From Faecalibacterium gallinarum (GTDB lineage Bacteria; Bacillota; Clostridia; Oscillospirales; Ruminococcaceae): a stretch of DNA of 38,645 nt. Location: contig NZ_BQKV01000080.1 of assembly GCF_022180365.1 (NCBI RefSeq), forward strand, positions 1 to 38,645, written 5' to 3'. The position numbers and the translations under genes were made by a program. A model generated the notes under the pieces. The model was not told where the DNA came from and did no database searches. It saw only the letters and a program-made list of their open reading frames with translations. Positions 7,919 to 14,620 of this stretch are shown in pieces (the stretch's first letter is position 1; each line of letters starts with the position of its first letter).

Positions 7919-8293
7919 ATGGCTTCTGAGAAGATTACTGCCATCATCGAGTCCGTTAAGGGCCTGTCCGTCCTGGAGCTGAAGGAGCTGATCGACGCTT
8001 ACTGCGAAGAGTTCGGCGTTTCCGCTGTTGCTGCTGCTCCCGTCGCTGGCGGCGCTGCTCCCGCTGCTGAGGAGGAGGAGAAGACCGAGTTCGACGTCAT
8101 CCTGGCTGAGGCTGGCGCTACCAAGATGCAGGTCATCAAGGTTGTTAAGGAGATCACCGGTCTGGGCCTGAAGGAGGCCAAGGCTATCGTTGACGGCGCT
8201 CCCAAGGCTGTCAAGGAGAAGGCTTCCAAGGCTGACGCTGAGGACATCAAGAAGAAGCTGGAGGAAGTCGGCGCTAAGGTCGAGATCAAGTAA
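7919..8293 (+). CDS. rplL: 50S ribosomal protein L7/L12
   Basis: L7/L12 of 124 residues: an N-terminal dimerization domain ([24 protein letters not shown]), an Ala/Gly/Pro hinge, and the factor-binding C-terminal domain with [36 protein letters not shown]. It recruits elongation factors to the stalk. GGAGG is 12 nt upstream of the ATG. A strong terminator follows at 8337-8369. Confidence 0.97.
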   Translation: MASEKITAIIESVKGLSVLELKELIDAYCEEFGVSAVAAAPVAGGAAPAAEEEEKTEFDVILAEAGATKMQVIKVVKEITGLGLKEAKAIVDGAPKAVKEKASKADAEDIKKKLEEVGAKVEIK

Positions 8294-8336
8294 TTTGATC
8301 CCCCTGCTGATTTAATCCGAAAACAAAGCAATTTGT

Positions 8337-8369
8337 CTGGAGCTCAGGAAACTGGGCTCCAGTTTTTTT
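8337..8369 (+). terminator. intrinsic terminator of rplJ-rplL
   Basis: CTGGAGCTCAG (8337-8347) pairs with CTGGGCTCCAG (8352-8362) around a GAAA tetraloop, followed by seven T residues. Confidence 0.92.
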
Positions 8370-8402
8370 GCGCCCATTTTCCCCGGGCCCATGCGTAGTA
8401 TA

Positions 8403-8440
8403 AAAAAGCGCGCCCCCTGTGAAAGCAGGGGACGCGCTTT
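8403..8440 (-). terminator. intrinsic terminator of the MATE gene
   Basis: Read on the minus strand, a GC-rich hairpin (GCGCGCCCCCTG against GCAGGGG plus CGCGC, one bulged A) is followed by CTTTTTTATA, about 10 nt after the MATE stop. Confidence 0.85.
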
Positions 8441-8450
8441 AACTTTTGGT

Positions 8451-9779
8451 TTAGAAATAGTGGTAGGCGTGTCGTTTGAGGAAAAGGAAGAAGACGCTGA
8501 CCACCACCGCCATCATCTCCGCCGCTACGATGGAGAGCCAGATGCCGTCCAGCCCCCAGATCAGGGGGAAGGTGAGCACCGCCGCCACCTGAAACAGCAG
8601 GGTGCGCAAAAAGGAGATGATGGCCGAGACCAGCCCGTCGTTCAGGGCGGTGAAGAAGGAGGACCCGAACACCGCAAACCCGAAGAAGAGGAAGGAGAAG
8701 GAATAGAGGAAGAAGGCCCGCAGGGTGATCTCCAACAGTTCCGGGTCGTAGCCTACAAAGAGGGTGGAGAGGGGCTTTGCGAAGAGTTCCGCCGCCCCAA
8801 ACATGACCAACGACAGGCAGGCGATGAGACAAAGACTCTTCTTTAATAGGTTGTTCAGTTCCTTGTAGTTGCCCGCTCCCGCGTGGTAGCTGATGACCGG
8901 GGCCACGCCCACCGAGTACCCCAGGAACACCGCCTGGAAGATGAAGTTCACATACATCAGCACCCCATAGGCGGCGATCCCGTTTTCTCCGGCATAGGCC
9001 AGCAGCTGGATGTTGTACAGCATGCTGACGATGGACATGGAGATATTAGACATCAGTTCCGAGGAGCCGTTGGTACAGGTCCGCAGCAGGGCTTTGCCGT
9101 CGAACACCGGCCGGGAGAGCCGGAGCAGGCTGGTGTTGGGCCGGCCGAAGTAGACCAGGGGCAGGATGCCGCCCACACACTGGCTCATGGCGGTAGCCGC
9201 CGCAGCCCCCGCCAGCCCCCAGGAAAAGACCGCCACAAACAACGCATCCAGAACGGCGTTGGTGAGGCCTGCGGCTACCGTGACGTAGAGGCCCAGTTTG
9301 GGCTTTTGGGCGGTGGCAAAGAGGCACTGAAACTCGTATTGCAGGATGAAGGCGGGCAGGGCCAGCAGGATCACCCGGCCGTAGGCGATGCTGTTTTCCA
9401 GCATCTGCCCCTCGGCGCCCAGCAGAGCGGCCAGGGGCCGGAGGAGCAGCTGCCCCAGCACTGCCAGCAGGAAACCGCTGGCCAGGGAGGCCGCCACCAG
9501 CATGGAAAAAATCTCGTTGGCCTTTTTCTGGTCCCCCTCGCCCAGGGTTTTGGCGATGAGGGCGCCGCCGCCGGTGCCGAACATAAAACCGATGGCACCC
9601 AGAATCATCAGGACGGGCATAATAAAGTTGACGGCGGCAAAGGGGGTTTTGCCCACATAGTTGGAGACAAAGAAGCCGTCCACCACGCCATAAATCGAGG
9701 TGAATACCAGCATCACAATGGACGGCAGGGTAAAACGCAGCAAACGCTTATAGTCGAAATGGTCGGATAATTGAATCAT
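8451..9779 (-). CDS. MATE-family multidrug/Na+ efflux transporter
   Basis: Integral membrane protein of 442 residues with about 12 hydrophobic segments in two halves, typical of MatE (MOP superfamily). The family-like opening is KRLLRFTLPSIVMLVFTSIYGVVDGFFVSNYVG, with GGGALIAKTLGEGD later. MATE proteins export cationic drugs or metabolites in exchange for Na+ or H+. The start was placed at 9779: the frame also offers an ATG at 9791, but the intervening ATGGAGGAAGCT supplies a GGAGG exactly where a ribosome site for the second ATG should be. It lies 48 nt downstream of a MarR gene on the same strand, so it is probably the repressor's target. The substrate is unknown. Confidence 0.92.
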   Translation of the reverse strand: MIQLSDHFDYKRLLRFTLPSIVMLVFTSIYGVVDGFFVSNYVGKTPFAAVNFIMPVLMILGAIGFMFGTGGGALIAKTLGEGDQKKANEIFSMLVAASLASGFLLAVLGQLLLRPLAALLGAEGQMLENSIAYGRVILLALPAFILQYEFQCLFATAQKPKLGLYVTVAAGLTNAVLDALFVAVFSWGLAGAAAATAMSQCVGGILPLVYFGRPNTSLLRLSRPVFDGKALLRTCTNGSSELMSNISMSIVSMLYNIQLLAYAGENGIAAYGVLMYVNFIFQAVFLGYSVGVAPVISYHAGAGNYKELNNLLKKSLCLIACLSLVMFGAAELFAKPLSTLFVGYDPELLEITLRAFFLYSFSFLFFGFAVFGSSFFTALNDGLVSAIISFLRTLLFQVAAVLTFPLIWGLDGIWLSIVAAEMMAVVVSVFFLFLKRHAYHYF

Positions 9780-9827
9780 AGCTTCCTCCATAGCGGATGG
9801 CGGCAGACCGGGCCGCCGGTTGATGGT

Positions 9828-10298
9828 TTAAGGGGTGTTCAGGCCCGGACGCTGGGGCAGCTGCTCGGCCTTTTGGGCCAGCTGGGCCAGATACCGCTCG
9901 GTGAGTTTGAGATAAATTTCCAGCTCCTCGGGGGTCCAGTCTTCGAGAATGTCGTTCTCGATCTGGATGACCTGGCGGGCGGTTTTTTCGGCAAAGGCTT
10001 TGCCGGGTTCGGTCAGACAGACCTCCTTGGCCTTGCCGTCCACCGCCCGCAGATAGATAACTCCCTCCCGTTCCAGCCCCCGCAGGGCCGAGTTCACCGT
10101 CTGTTTGCTCAGGCCGGTTTGGCGGCAGATCTCATGGAGCGGGCAGCGATCGCCGCTGTCGGTGTCGCAGATGGTATACAGGATCTTGGAGACGCTGTCC
10201 GATACCCCCAGCTTGCGGGCCACCTCGTGGTAGGTCCCGTCGATCTCTCCCAACAGGTAGTTTAACCGTTTTAAACTTCCAGAACTCTGTGTGCTCAT
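9828..10298 (-). CDS. MarR-family transcriptional regulator
   Basis: Winged-helix regulator of 156 residues. The MarR core is visible: SDSVSKILYTICD, a helix-turn-helix in LHEICRQTGLSKQTVNSALRGLEREGVI, a wing around AVDGKAKEVCLTEPGKAFAEK, and C-terminal dimerization helices. The start is ATG at 10298 with GGAGG 8 nt upstream; the longer frame to 10364 runs back through the promoter. It is co-transcribed with the MATE gene. A palindrome at 10315-10328 sits over the likely transcription start, so it probably represses its own operon until a ligand releases it. Confidence 0.9.
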   Translation of the reverse strand: MSTQSSGSLKRLNYLLGEIDGTYHEVARKLGVSDSVSKILYTICDTDSGDRCPLHEICRQTGLSKQTVNSALRGLEREGVIYLRAVDGKAKEVCLTEPGKAFAEKTARQVIQIENDILEDWTPEELEIYLKLTERYLAQLAQKAEQLPQRPGLNTP

Positions 10299-10314
10299 AA
10301 TACCCTCCTTTTTT

Positions 10315-10328
10315 GTACGAAATCGTAC
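10315..10328 (-). promoter_or_regulatory. probable MarR operator
   Basis: GTACGA-AA-TCGTAC is a palindrome with perfect 6-bp arms. It starts 7 nt downstream of the -10 box and ends 16 nt before the MarR start codon, a position suited to autorepression. Confidence 0.7.
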
Positions 10329-10335
10329 CATCCGG

Positions 10336-10364
10336 ATTATAGCGGAGAAGGCTTTAAAAATCAA
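10336..10364 (-). promoter_or_regulatory. promoter of the marR-MATE operon
   Basis: On the minus strand, TTGATT (10359-10364) and TATAAT (10336-10341) are 17 nt apart. Confidence 0.8.
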
Positions 10365-10380
10365 GCCCCGCCCTCAAACA

Positions 10381-10405
10381 AAAAACCCCAGGGCCGCAGC
10401 CCCGG
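10381..10405 (-). terminator. terminator of the histidine kinase gene
   Basis: On the minus strand, CCGGGGC-TGCG-GCCCTGG (one G-U pair) is followed by GGTTTTTTG, just after the kinase stop at 10416. Confidence 0.75.
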
Positions 10406-10415
10406 AGTAGTGGAA

Positions 10416-12176
10416 TTATTCGTCGGCTTCCTCGTCCAGCTCCAGCAGCGGCAGCCGCAGGGTGAAGCAGCTGCCCTTGCCTACCTCGCTTTCCAGCAGA
10501 ATCTCCCCCTGGTGCAGGTGGGCCAGCTCCTGGGCGATGGTCAGCCCCAGGCCGGTGGATTCGTGCTTGCGTCCGTTGGTGGTGCGGAAATACCGCTGGA
10601 ACACCGCCGCCTGTTCCTCGGGGGGAATGCCGCAGCCGGTGTCCCGCACCGAGACCAAGGCCGCGCCCTCCCCGGCCCGGCAGATCACTTCCACCTGGCC
10701 CCCGGCGGGGGTGTAGTAGATGGCGTTGGTCACCAGGTTTTGCACCACCTGCTGCAAACGCACCGCATCGCCCCAGACCAGCAGGGGCTGGGTGGTGTCA
10801 GCCCGGAGGGTGACCCCTTTTTTATTGGCTTCGGCCTGGCAGGCCCCGCAGACCAGGGCGGTCTGCTCGTTGAGCATCACCTGGTCCTCGTTGAGCATCA
10901 CCTGTTTTTGTTCCAGTTTGGCCGCCAGAAACAGGTCTTCGGTGAGCCGGCGGAGAAAGCCCATCCGCTCCCGCAGGGCGGGCAGCAGATCCGGCAGAAG
11001 GTCCGGGGCGGTGGTCAGGGTGTCCAGCCCGTTGCTCACCGCAAAGAGGGGGCTGCGCAGGTCGTGGAAGATGTTCAGCATCATGCTCTCCCGGGCTTCC
11101 ACCTGCTCGGCGAGAGCCTGGGTGCGCTGGGCCACCCGGCGGTCCAGCTCCCGGGCCAGCTGTTCGGTGCGGTCAAACTGCTGGGCGAACCGGCGGCAGA
11201 CAAAGATCATACATCCCAGAGCAAAGGGCAGGTCGTAGATGCGGGAGCAGCGGAGGATGTAAAAATCCAGAGATTCCAGGAAAAAGGGGAGGCGGAGACT
11301 GGGCAGAACCACCCAGACCCGGAGCCCGGTGGTGACGGCACAGCCCAGCAGCAGCTGGGAGGCGCCTTCCAACTCTTTCCAGTAGGCCCGAAGAAGGAAC
11401 AGCTGGCAATAGAGCATTCCGGCGATCAGGGTCCCTACCCGGATGAAGGGGACGGGGGAGAGGCTGAGCAGCCCGAATGAAATGGCCAGGACGGTGGCGC
11501 CGACCCGCCCCTGGGGCGCCGCCAGGGGCAGACCCAGCAGGGCCGAAGAGAGCCAGATGGCCGCCAGCAGCATAAAGGAGAAACAGAGCATCGAGAGAAG
11601 GCGAAAGAGCTCGCCGTCCTCGGCGGGAAAACGGTAGATGAGCACGCTCCAGACCAGCATCACCGCCAGGTAAAAGAGGAAGTACCCCAGTTCCCGCTGG
11701 TGTTTGTAGTAAAAAAGGGCCAGCACGAAAACGAAGGTCATCCCAAAACAGGCGATGGCCAGCAGCTGGAACAGCTGGCGCAGTTCCTCGTTGGCGGCGG
11801 ACTGGGCGGGGGTGCTGACCCAGATCACGGGGATTGTCTCACATTGAAGGATTAGGTGGACGGGATCCCCGGTACAGCGCAGGTGATACAGGCCCTTCTG
11901 TTCGGTTTCGGTTCCGCCTTCCAGCAGCCGTCCCTGGTAGTTCATGCAGAGGACCAGCGTCTCCAGCTCCGGGTCGGGCGTGAAGGCAAAACTCCACTGA
12001 TTGGGGGCGGTCTGCTCCCAGCCCACCAGGGTGGTGCCCGCGGCGGCATCGGCGGGGCTCAGGGTTCCACCGTTTTTCATCACCGGCTCCCGGGCGTTGA
12101 GAAAGATCCCCGCCAGGGCCAGGGACAGCGTAAGCAGGGTGGAAAAAAGGATGAGGGGGATTTTTTTGGATGGCAT
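10416..12176 (-). CDS. membrane sensor histidine kinase with 7TM (7TMR-DISM-like) sensor
   Basis: Kinase of 586 residues. It has an N-terminal signal/membrane segment (IPLILFSTLLTLSLALAGIFL), an extracytoplasmic domain of about 110 residues, and about seven membrane helices (residues ~135-330) resembling 7TMR-DISM sensors. A coiled linker leads to a HisKA domain with FHDLRSPL (His371) and an HATPase domain with N box QNLVTNAIYYTP, DTGCGIPPEEQ and STGLGLTIAQELAHLH. The start at 12176 has AGGAGG 8 nt upstream; the frame extends to 12245 without a ribosome site. An in-frame tandem duplication (VMLNEDQ twice) lies before the ATPase domain. No regulator gene is adjacent, but an OmpR-type one lies divergently beyond the inserted transposon (19920) and is the probable partner. 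Confidence 0.92.
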   Translation of the reverse strand: MPSKKIPLILFSTLLTLSLALAGIFLNAREPVMKNGGTLSPADAAAGTTLVGWEQTAPNQWSFAFTPDPELETLVLCMNYQGRLLEGGTETEQKGLYHLRCTGDPVHLILQCETIPVIWVSTPAQSAANEELRQLFQLLAIACFGMTFVFVLALFYYKHQRELGYFLFYLAVMLVWSVLIYRFPAEDGELFRLLSMLCFSFMLLAAIWLSSALLGLPLAAPQGRVGATVLAISFGLLSLSPVPFIRVGTLIAGMLYCQLFLLRAYWKELEGASQLLLGCAVTTGLRVWVVLPSLRLPFFLESLDFYILRCSRIYDLPFALGCMIFVCRRFAQQFDRTEQLARELDRRVAQRTQALAEQVEARESMMLNIFHDLRSPLFAVSNGLDTLTTAPDLLPDLLPALRERMGFLRRLTEDLFLAAKLEQKQVMLNEDQVMLNEQTALVCGACQAEANKKGVTLRADTTQPLLVWGDAVRLQQVVQNLVTNAIYYTPAGGQVEVICRAGEGAALVSVRDTGCGIPPEEQAAVFQRYFRTTNGRKHESTGLGLTIAQELAHLHQGEILLESEVGKGSCFTLRLPLLELDEEADE

Positions 12177-12250
12177 AGCGGTTACCTCCTGGCCCGCAGC
12201 GGCAAAATGTGAGGGTTTTGGTTCCTGTATTGTGCGGGAGAGCAAAATAG

Positions 12251-12279
12251 AGTATACTTTTACTTAGGTCAGTTTACAA
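12251..12279 (-). promoter_or_regulatory. possible hybrid promoter for the histidine kinase
   Basis: On the minus strand, TATACT (12251-12256) in the host flank lies 17 nt from TTGTAA (12274-12279) inside the left terminal repeat of the transposon. If used, the insertion supplies the -35 box for the kinase gene. Confidence 0.35.
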
Positions 12280-12289
12280 GGAACTACAC
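12270..12289 (+). repeat. left terminal inverted repeat of the transposon
   Basis: CAGTTTACAAGGAACTACAC matches the reverse complement of 19864-19883 at 19 of 20 positions. Confidence 0.85.
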
Positions 12290-12313
12290 GCAGACCGTGA
12301 AACGGGCTGCTGA

Positions 12314-12396
12314 CAACAAACGGCGCTATGCTCCCGGCTGGGTGCATAGCACCTGTTTGTTGCGGGGGTTTCCAAAGGGGGCAGCGCCCCATTTGG
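12314..12396. repeat. two nested hairpins preceding oriT
   Basis: Hairpin A has CAACAAAC (12314-12321) with GTTTGTTG (12355-12362), enclosing GCTATGC (12325-12331) with GCATAGC (12344-12350). Hairpin B has CCAAA (12372-12376) with TTTGG (12392-12396), enclosing GGGGC/GCCCC. Such structure beside an oriT may help protein loading or second-strand synthesis on single-stranded DNA. No coding sequence is supported here. Confidence 0.6.
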
Positions 12397-12402
12397 CACA
12401 CG

Positions 12403-12433
12403 ACTTTGCGGAGCAAAGTGTAGTGTGTTATAC
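12403..12433 (+). other. oriT: MobV-type origin of transfer (oriT)
   Basis: ACTTTGC (12403-12409) and GCAAAGT (12413-12419) form a hairpin followed by GTAGTGTGTTATAC. This fits the pMV158 MobM oriT, where nicking occurs in TAGTGTG/TTA, here between 12427 and 12428. The element's own MobV relaxase is encoded at 17084-18028, so the oriT lies 4.7 kb away at the left end instead of directly before the relaxase gene. Confidence 0.8.
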
Positions 12434-12866
12434 GCTCTGTCGGCGTTGCCCTGAAAATACCGTTGCCGCCGGGGAGGGCAAGGGCATTTGACGCGGCAGG
12501 AAAGCAGGGCTTTGTTTGGGGCTGGTAAGCCGGAAACAAAGGGCTGATTTCAGCAGCAGACAGGGCGTATTATGAAAGCCCCCGTCCCTCGTCCTCCGCC
12601 CCCGGCCTATGGGACAAAAAGTCCCAAAGCTCTGGACACCGTGACCAGATGTGTGGCCACACTCCGGGAAAAGTAGCAGGACGGCAGGAAACCGTCAAGG
12701 CTGAAATGAATGGGCTGACGCCCGGCCTTGACCGTTCCCCGCCGCCCCGCTGGATGGGTGGACAAGGTGGCCAATCCCTAAAAGTGTTTGGCCGCACTCG
12801 TTCATTTTGGGGCCTTTCTTCTCCCAAAATTGAAATGGGCGGGAAAGCCCTAAAATGGCTTTCCCG
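12434..12866. other. gene-free stretch of the transposon
   Basis: No gene can be supported here. The open frames at 12649-12942 (+) and 12570-12827 (-) lack ribosome sites and recognisable domains and run into the structured repeat at 12867-12963. The stretch may be decayed coding or transfer-related DNA. Confidence 0.5.
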
Positions 12867-12963
12867 CCTTGATTACCCATTAGCAAAGACGGGCGAGACT
12901 GTCAACGGCGGCGCTGAAAGCGCCGTTCATCTTGACCGTTGACTGGCTCGCCTGGCTTTGCTA
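12867..12963 (+). repeat. 97-bp structured element, copy 1
   Basis: This stretch matches the reverse complement of 37623-37719 at about 86 of 97 positions. It folds as GTCAACGG (12901-12908) with CCGTTGAC (12936-12943), enclosing CGGCGCT-GAA-AGCGCCG (12909-12925) and a conserved 10-nt bulge TTCATCTTGA. Differences between the copies preserve pairing (T-A here, G-C in copy 2). The function is unknown; it recurs next to conjugation-type genes. Confidence 0.75.
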
Positions 12964-13012
12964 CTGCCCGTAAGAGATGGAAAAACAAGATGGAAAACAA
13001 GGTTAAAAATGG

Positions 13013-13042
13013 TTGACAAGTCTATCGGATGTGTGTTATACT
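13013..13042 (+). promoter_or_regulatory. promoter of the MFS efflux gene
   Basis: TTGACA (13013-13018) and TATACT (13037-13042) are separated by 18 nt, leaving a leader of about 270 nt before the efflux gene. Confidence 0.8.
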
Positions 13043-13076
13043 GTGCGACAGTTTGAGATTGGAAGGAGGCTTACGT

Positions 13077-13097
13077 GTGTTAATTTGTGTACGCTAA
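13077..13097 (+). CDS. possible six-residue leader peptide (MLICVR)
   Basis: AAGGAGG (13063-13069) is followed after 7 nt by GTG TTA ATT TGT GTA CGC TAA. A strong ribosome site serving only a tiny frame, followed by terminator-like hairpins, is typical of translation-controlled attenuation of antibiotic resistance genes. A second GTG two bases earlier stops after two codons. Confidence 0.5.
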   Translation: MLICVR

Positions 13098-13124
13098 TAA
13101 GCAATAAAAAGTAGAAGTACCTTT

Positions 13125-13147
13125 CCACATGATGGTGGGCTTTTTTT
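13125..13147 (+). terminator. weak hairpin plus T run in the MFS leader
   Basis: CCAC (13125-13128) with GTGG (13135-13138) is followed by GCTTTTTTT. The stem is short, so this is a tentative attenuator on its own. Confidence 0.35.
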
Positions 13148-13179
13148 GCGTGCGTATGCAAAGGAACACGTAGGTTTGA

Positions 13180-13215
13180 CACGAGCAGTCTTTGAACTGT
13201 ATCGTGGTGTTTTTT
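13180..13215 (+). terminator. attenuator hairpin 2 in the MFS leader
   Basis: CACGA (13180-13184) pairs with TCGTG (13202-13206) and CAGT (13186-13189) with ACTG (13196-13199), followed by GTGTTTTTT. Confidence 0.55.
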
Positions 13216-13231
13216 CGTGCTTTGTTGTTAT

Positions 13232-13271
13232 GCAGGCGTCTGCCCTCTCTGTGGGACAACGCCTGCTTTTT
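13232..13271 (+). terminator. attenuator hairpin 3 in the MFS leader
   Basis: GCAGGCGT (13232-13239) pairs perfectly with ACGCCTGC (13259-13266), with further inner pairs (CCC with GGG), then TTTTT. It is a convincing intrinsic terminator located 47 nt before the start codon, so full-length mRNA requires read-through. Confidence 0.75.
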
Positions 13272-13317
13272 ATTGCAGAAACAAAGGAACAATGCAATAA
13301 AAAAGGAGGTTCGCATT

Positions 13318-14538
13318 ATGACCCAAAACAACAATTCATGGAGAAAAACTTATTTTACACTTCTTGCCGGACAAGCAATATCCTTTATTAGCAGCGGTAT
13401 TTTGCAAATGGCCATTATCTTTTATTTGGTTGCGAAAACTAATTCTGCAATCATATTGACGGCGGCAACACTGATTGGATTTTTGCCGCAAGCCTGTTTA
13501 GGCCCGTTTGCAGGTGCTTTTGTTGACCGGCACAGCCGTAAAAGCGTAATGATTGGTGCGGATTTGATAATTGCCGCCGCTGGCGGTATTCTGGCGCTGG
13601 TGGCGTTTTACATGGAATTGCCCGTATGGTCTATTATGGTTGTCCTGTTAATCCGAAGTGCGGGAACTGCTTTTCATTCTCCAGCATTCAGCGCAGCAAC
13701 ACCTATGATTGTGCCAAAAGAGGAACTTACAAAATGCGCTGGTTACACGCAGACCATGCAAGCAGTAAGTGCGATTATCAGTCCAGCTGCCGCAGCGTTT
13801 TTATATGCTGTTTGGCCTCTTAATGCAATTATATTGTTAGATATTGTGGGTGCAATCCTTGCCTGTGTGACTGTTGCGATTTCGTCCATACCAACGCCTG
13901 AACTATGTCCAGAAACGAAAAGACAACAGTTTTTACAGGATATGAAAGAGGGGTATGTGGTATTAAAGCAAAACAGGGGCCTCTTTGCTCTGCTCTGGAT
14001 TGGTGTAATTTATATGTTCTTTTATATGCCAATCAGTACGCTTTTTCCTCTCATCTGTATGTCATACTTCAAAGGAACACCGGCCCATGCCTCTGCCGCT
14101 GAAATTGCTTTTGCGGTTGGTATGCTGCTTGGCGGAGTCATTCTGAGCATTTGGGGCGGTTTTAAGAAACGGCGGTACACCATCGGTCTTTCCGTTCTCC
14201 TGATGGGCGTTAGCAATATGCTCTCCGGGCTATTGCCGCCAGACGCATTTCTTGTCTTTGTTGTGTGCTGTACTGTTATGGGAATTTCCGCTCCATTTTA
14301 CGGTGTGCAAAATGCGATTTTTCAAGAAACGGTCAAACCAGAATATCTGGGGAGAGTTTTTTCTCTACTGACAAGCGCCGCTTCCCTCGCCATGCCGTTT
14401 GGCCTTGTCATTTCCGGGCCTCTGGCGGAGCGGCTGGGAGTTGAGAAATGGTTTGTCATTTGCGGAATTGGCATTATCATCGTTGCGCTTGCCGTATTTT
14501 TACTACCCGGTTTGAGAGAGATTGACAATACGCAATAA
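13318..14538 (+). CDS. MFS drug-efflux transporter (Tet(40)/Mef-like)
   Basis: Membrane protein of 406 residues with about 12 helices, resembling the MFS_3 (TetA(P), Tet(40), Mef) efflux group. It opens with FTLLAGQAISFISSGILQMAIIFYL and has the MFS motif A-like loop GPFAGAFVDRHSRKSVMIGADL after helix 2. It probably exports a tetracycline or macrolide by proton antiport. The length and MFS type are compatible with Tet(40), but identity was not tested. The start at 13318 has AAGGAGGT 7 nt upstream; an in-frame TTG codon at 13192 lies in the leader. Lower GC than the flanking chromosome marks it as transferred cargo, and a terminator-rich leader suggests drug-inducible expression. Confidence 0.85.
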   Translation: MTQNNNSWRKTYFTLLAGQAISFISSGILQMAIIFYLVAKTNSAIILTAATLIGFLPQACLGPFAGAFVDRHSRKSVMIGADLIIAAAGGILALVAFYMELPVWSIMVVLLIRSAGTAFHSPAFSAATPMIVPKEELTKCAGYTQTMQAVSAIISPAAAAFLYAVWPLNAIILLDIVGAILACVTVAISSIPTPELCPETKRQQFLQDMKEGYVVLKQNRGLFALLWIGVIYMFFYMPISTLFPLICMSYFKGTPAHASAAEIAFAVGMLLGGVILSIWGGFKKRRYTIGLSVLLMGVSNMLSGLLPPDAFLVFVVCCTVMGISAPFYGVQNAIFQETVKPEYLGRVFSLLTSAASLAMPFGLVISGPLAERLGVEKWFVICGIGIIIVALAVFLLPGLREIDNTQ

Positions 14539-14566
14539 TCAACTGCACCTTTTTCTATTACTAAAC

Positions 14567-14620
14567 AAAATGCCTGGATGGTGGTTCTGAAAAACCAGAA
14601 CCGCCGTTCAGGCATTTTTT
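14567..14620. terminator. bidirectional terminator between the MFS and XRE genes
   Basis: AAAATGCCTG (14567-14576) pairs with CAGGCATTTT (14609-14618), with an inner GGTTCTG/CAGAACC stem. It has T runs on both strands, ending the MFS gene (+) and the XRE gene (-). Confidence 0.85.

Noticed and set aside
12649-12942. 97-residue frame in the left part of the transposon
   Set aside because: No ribosome site or recognised domain, and its end is the structured 97-bp repeat, which explains the conservation better than coding.
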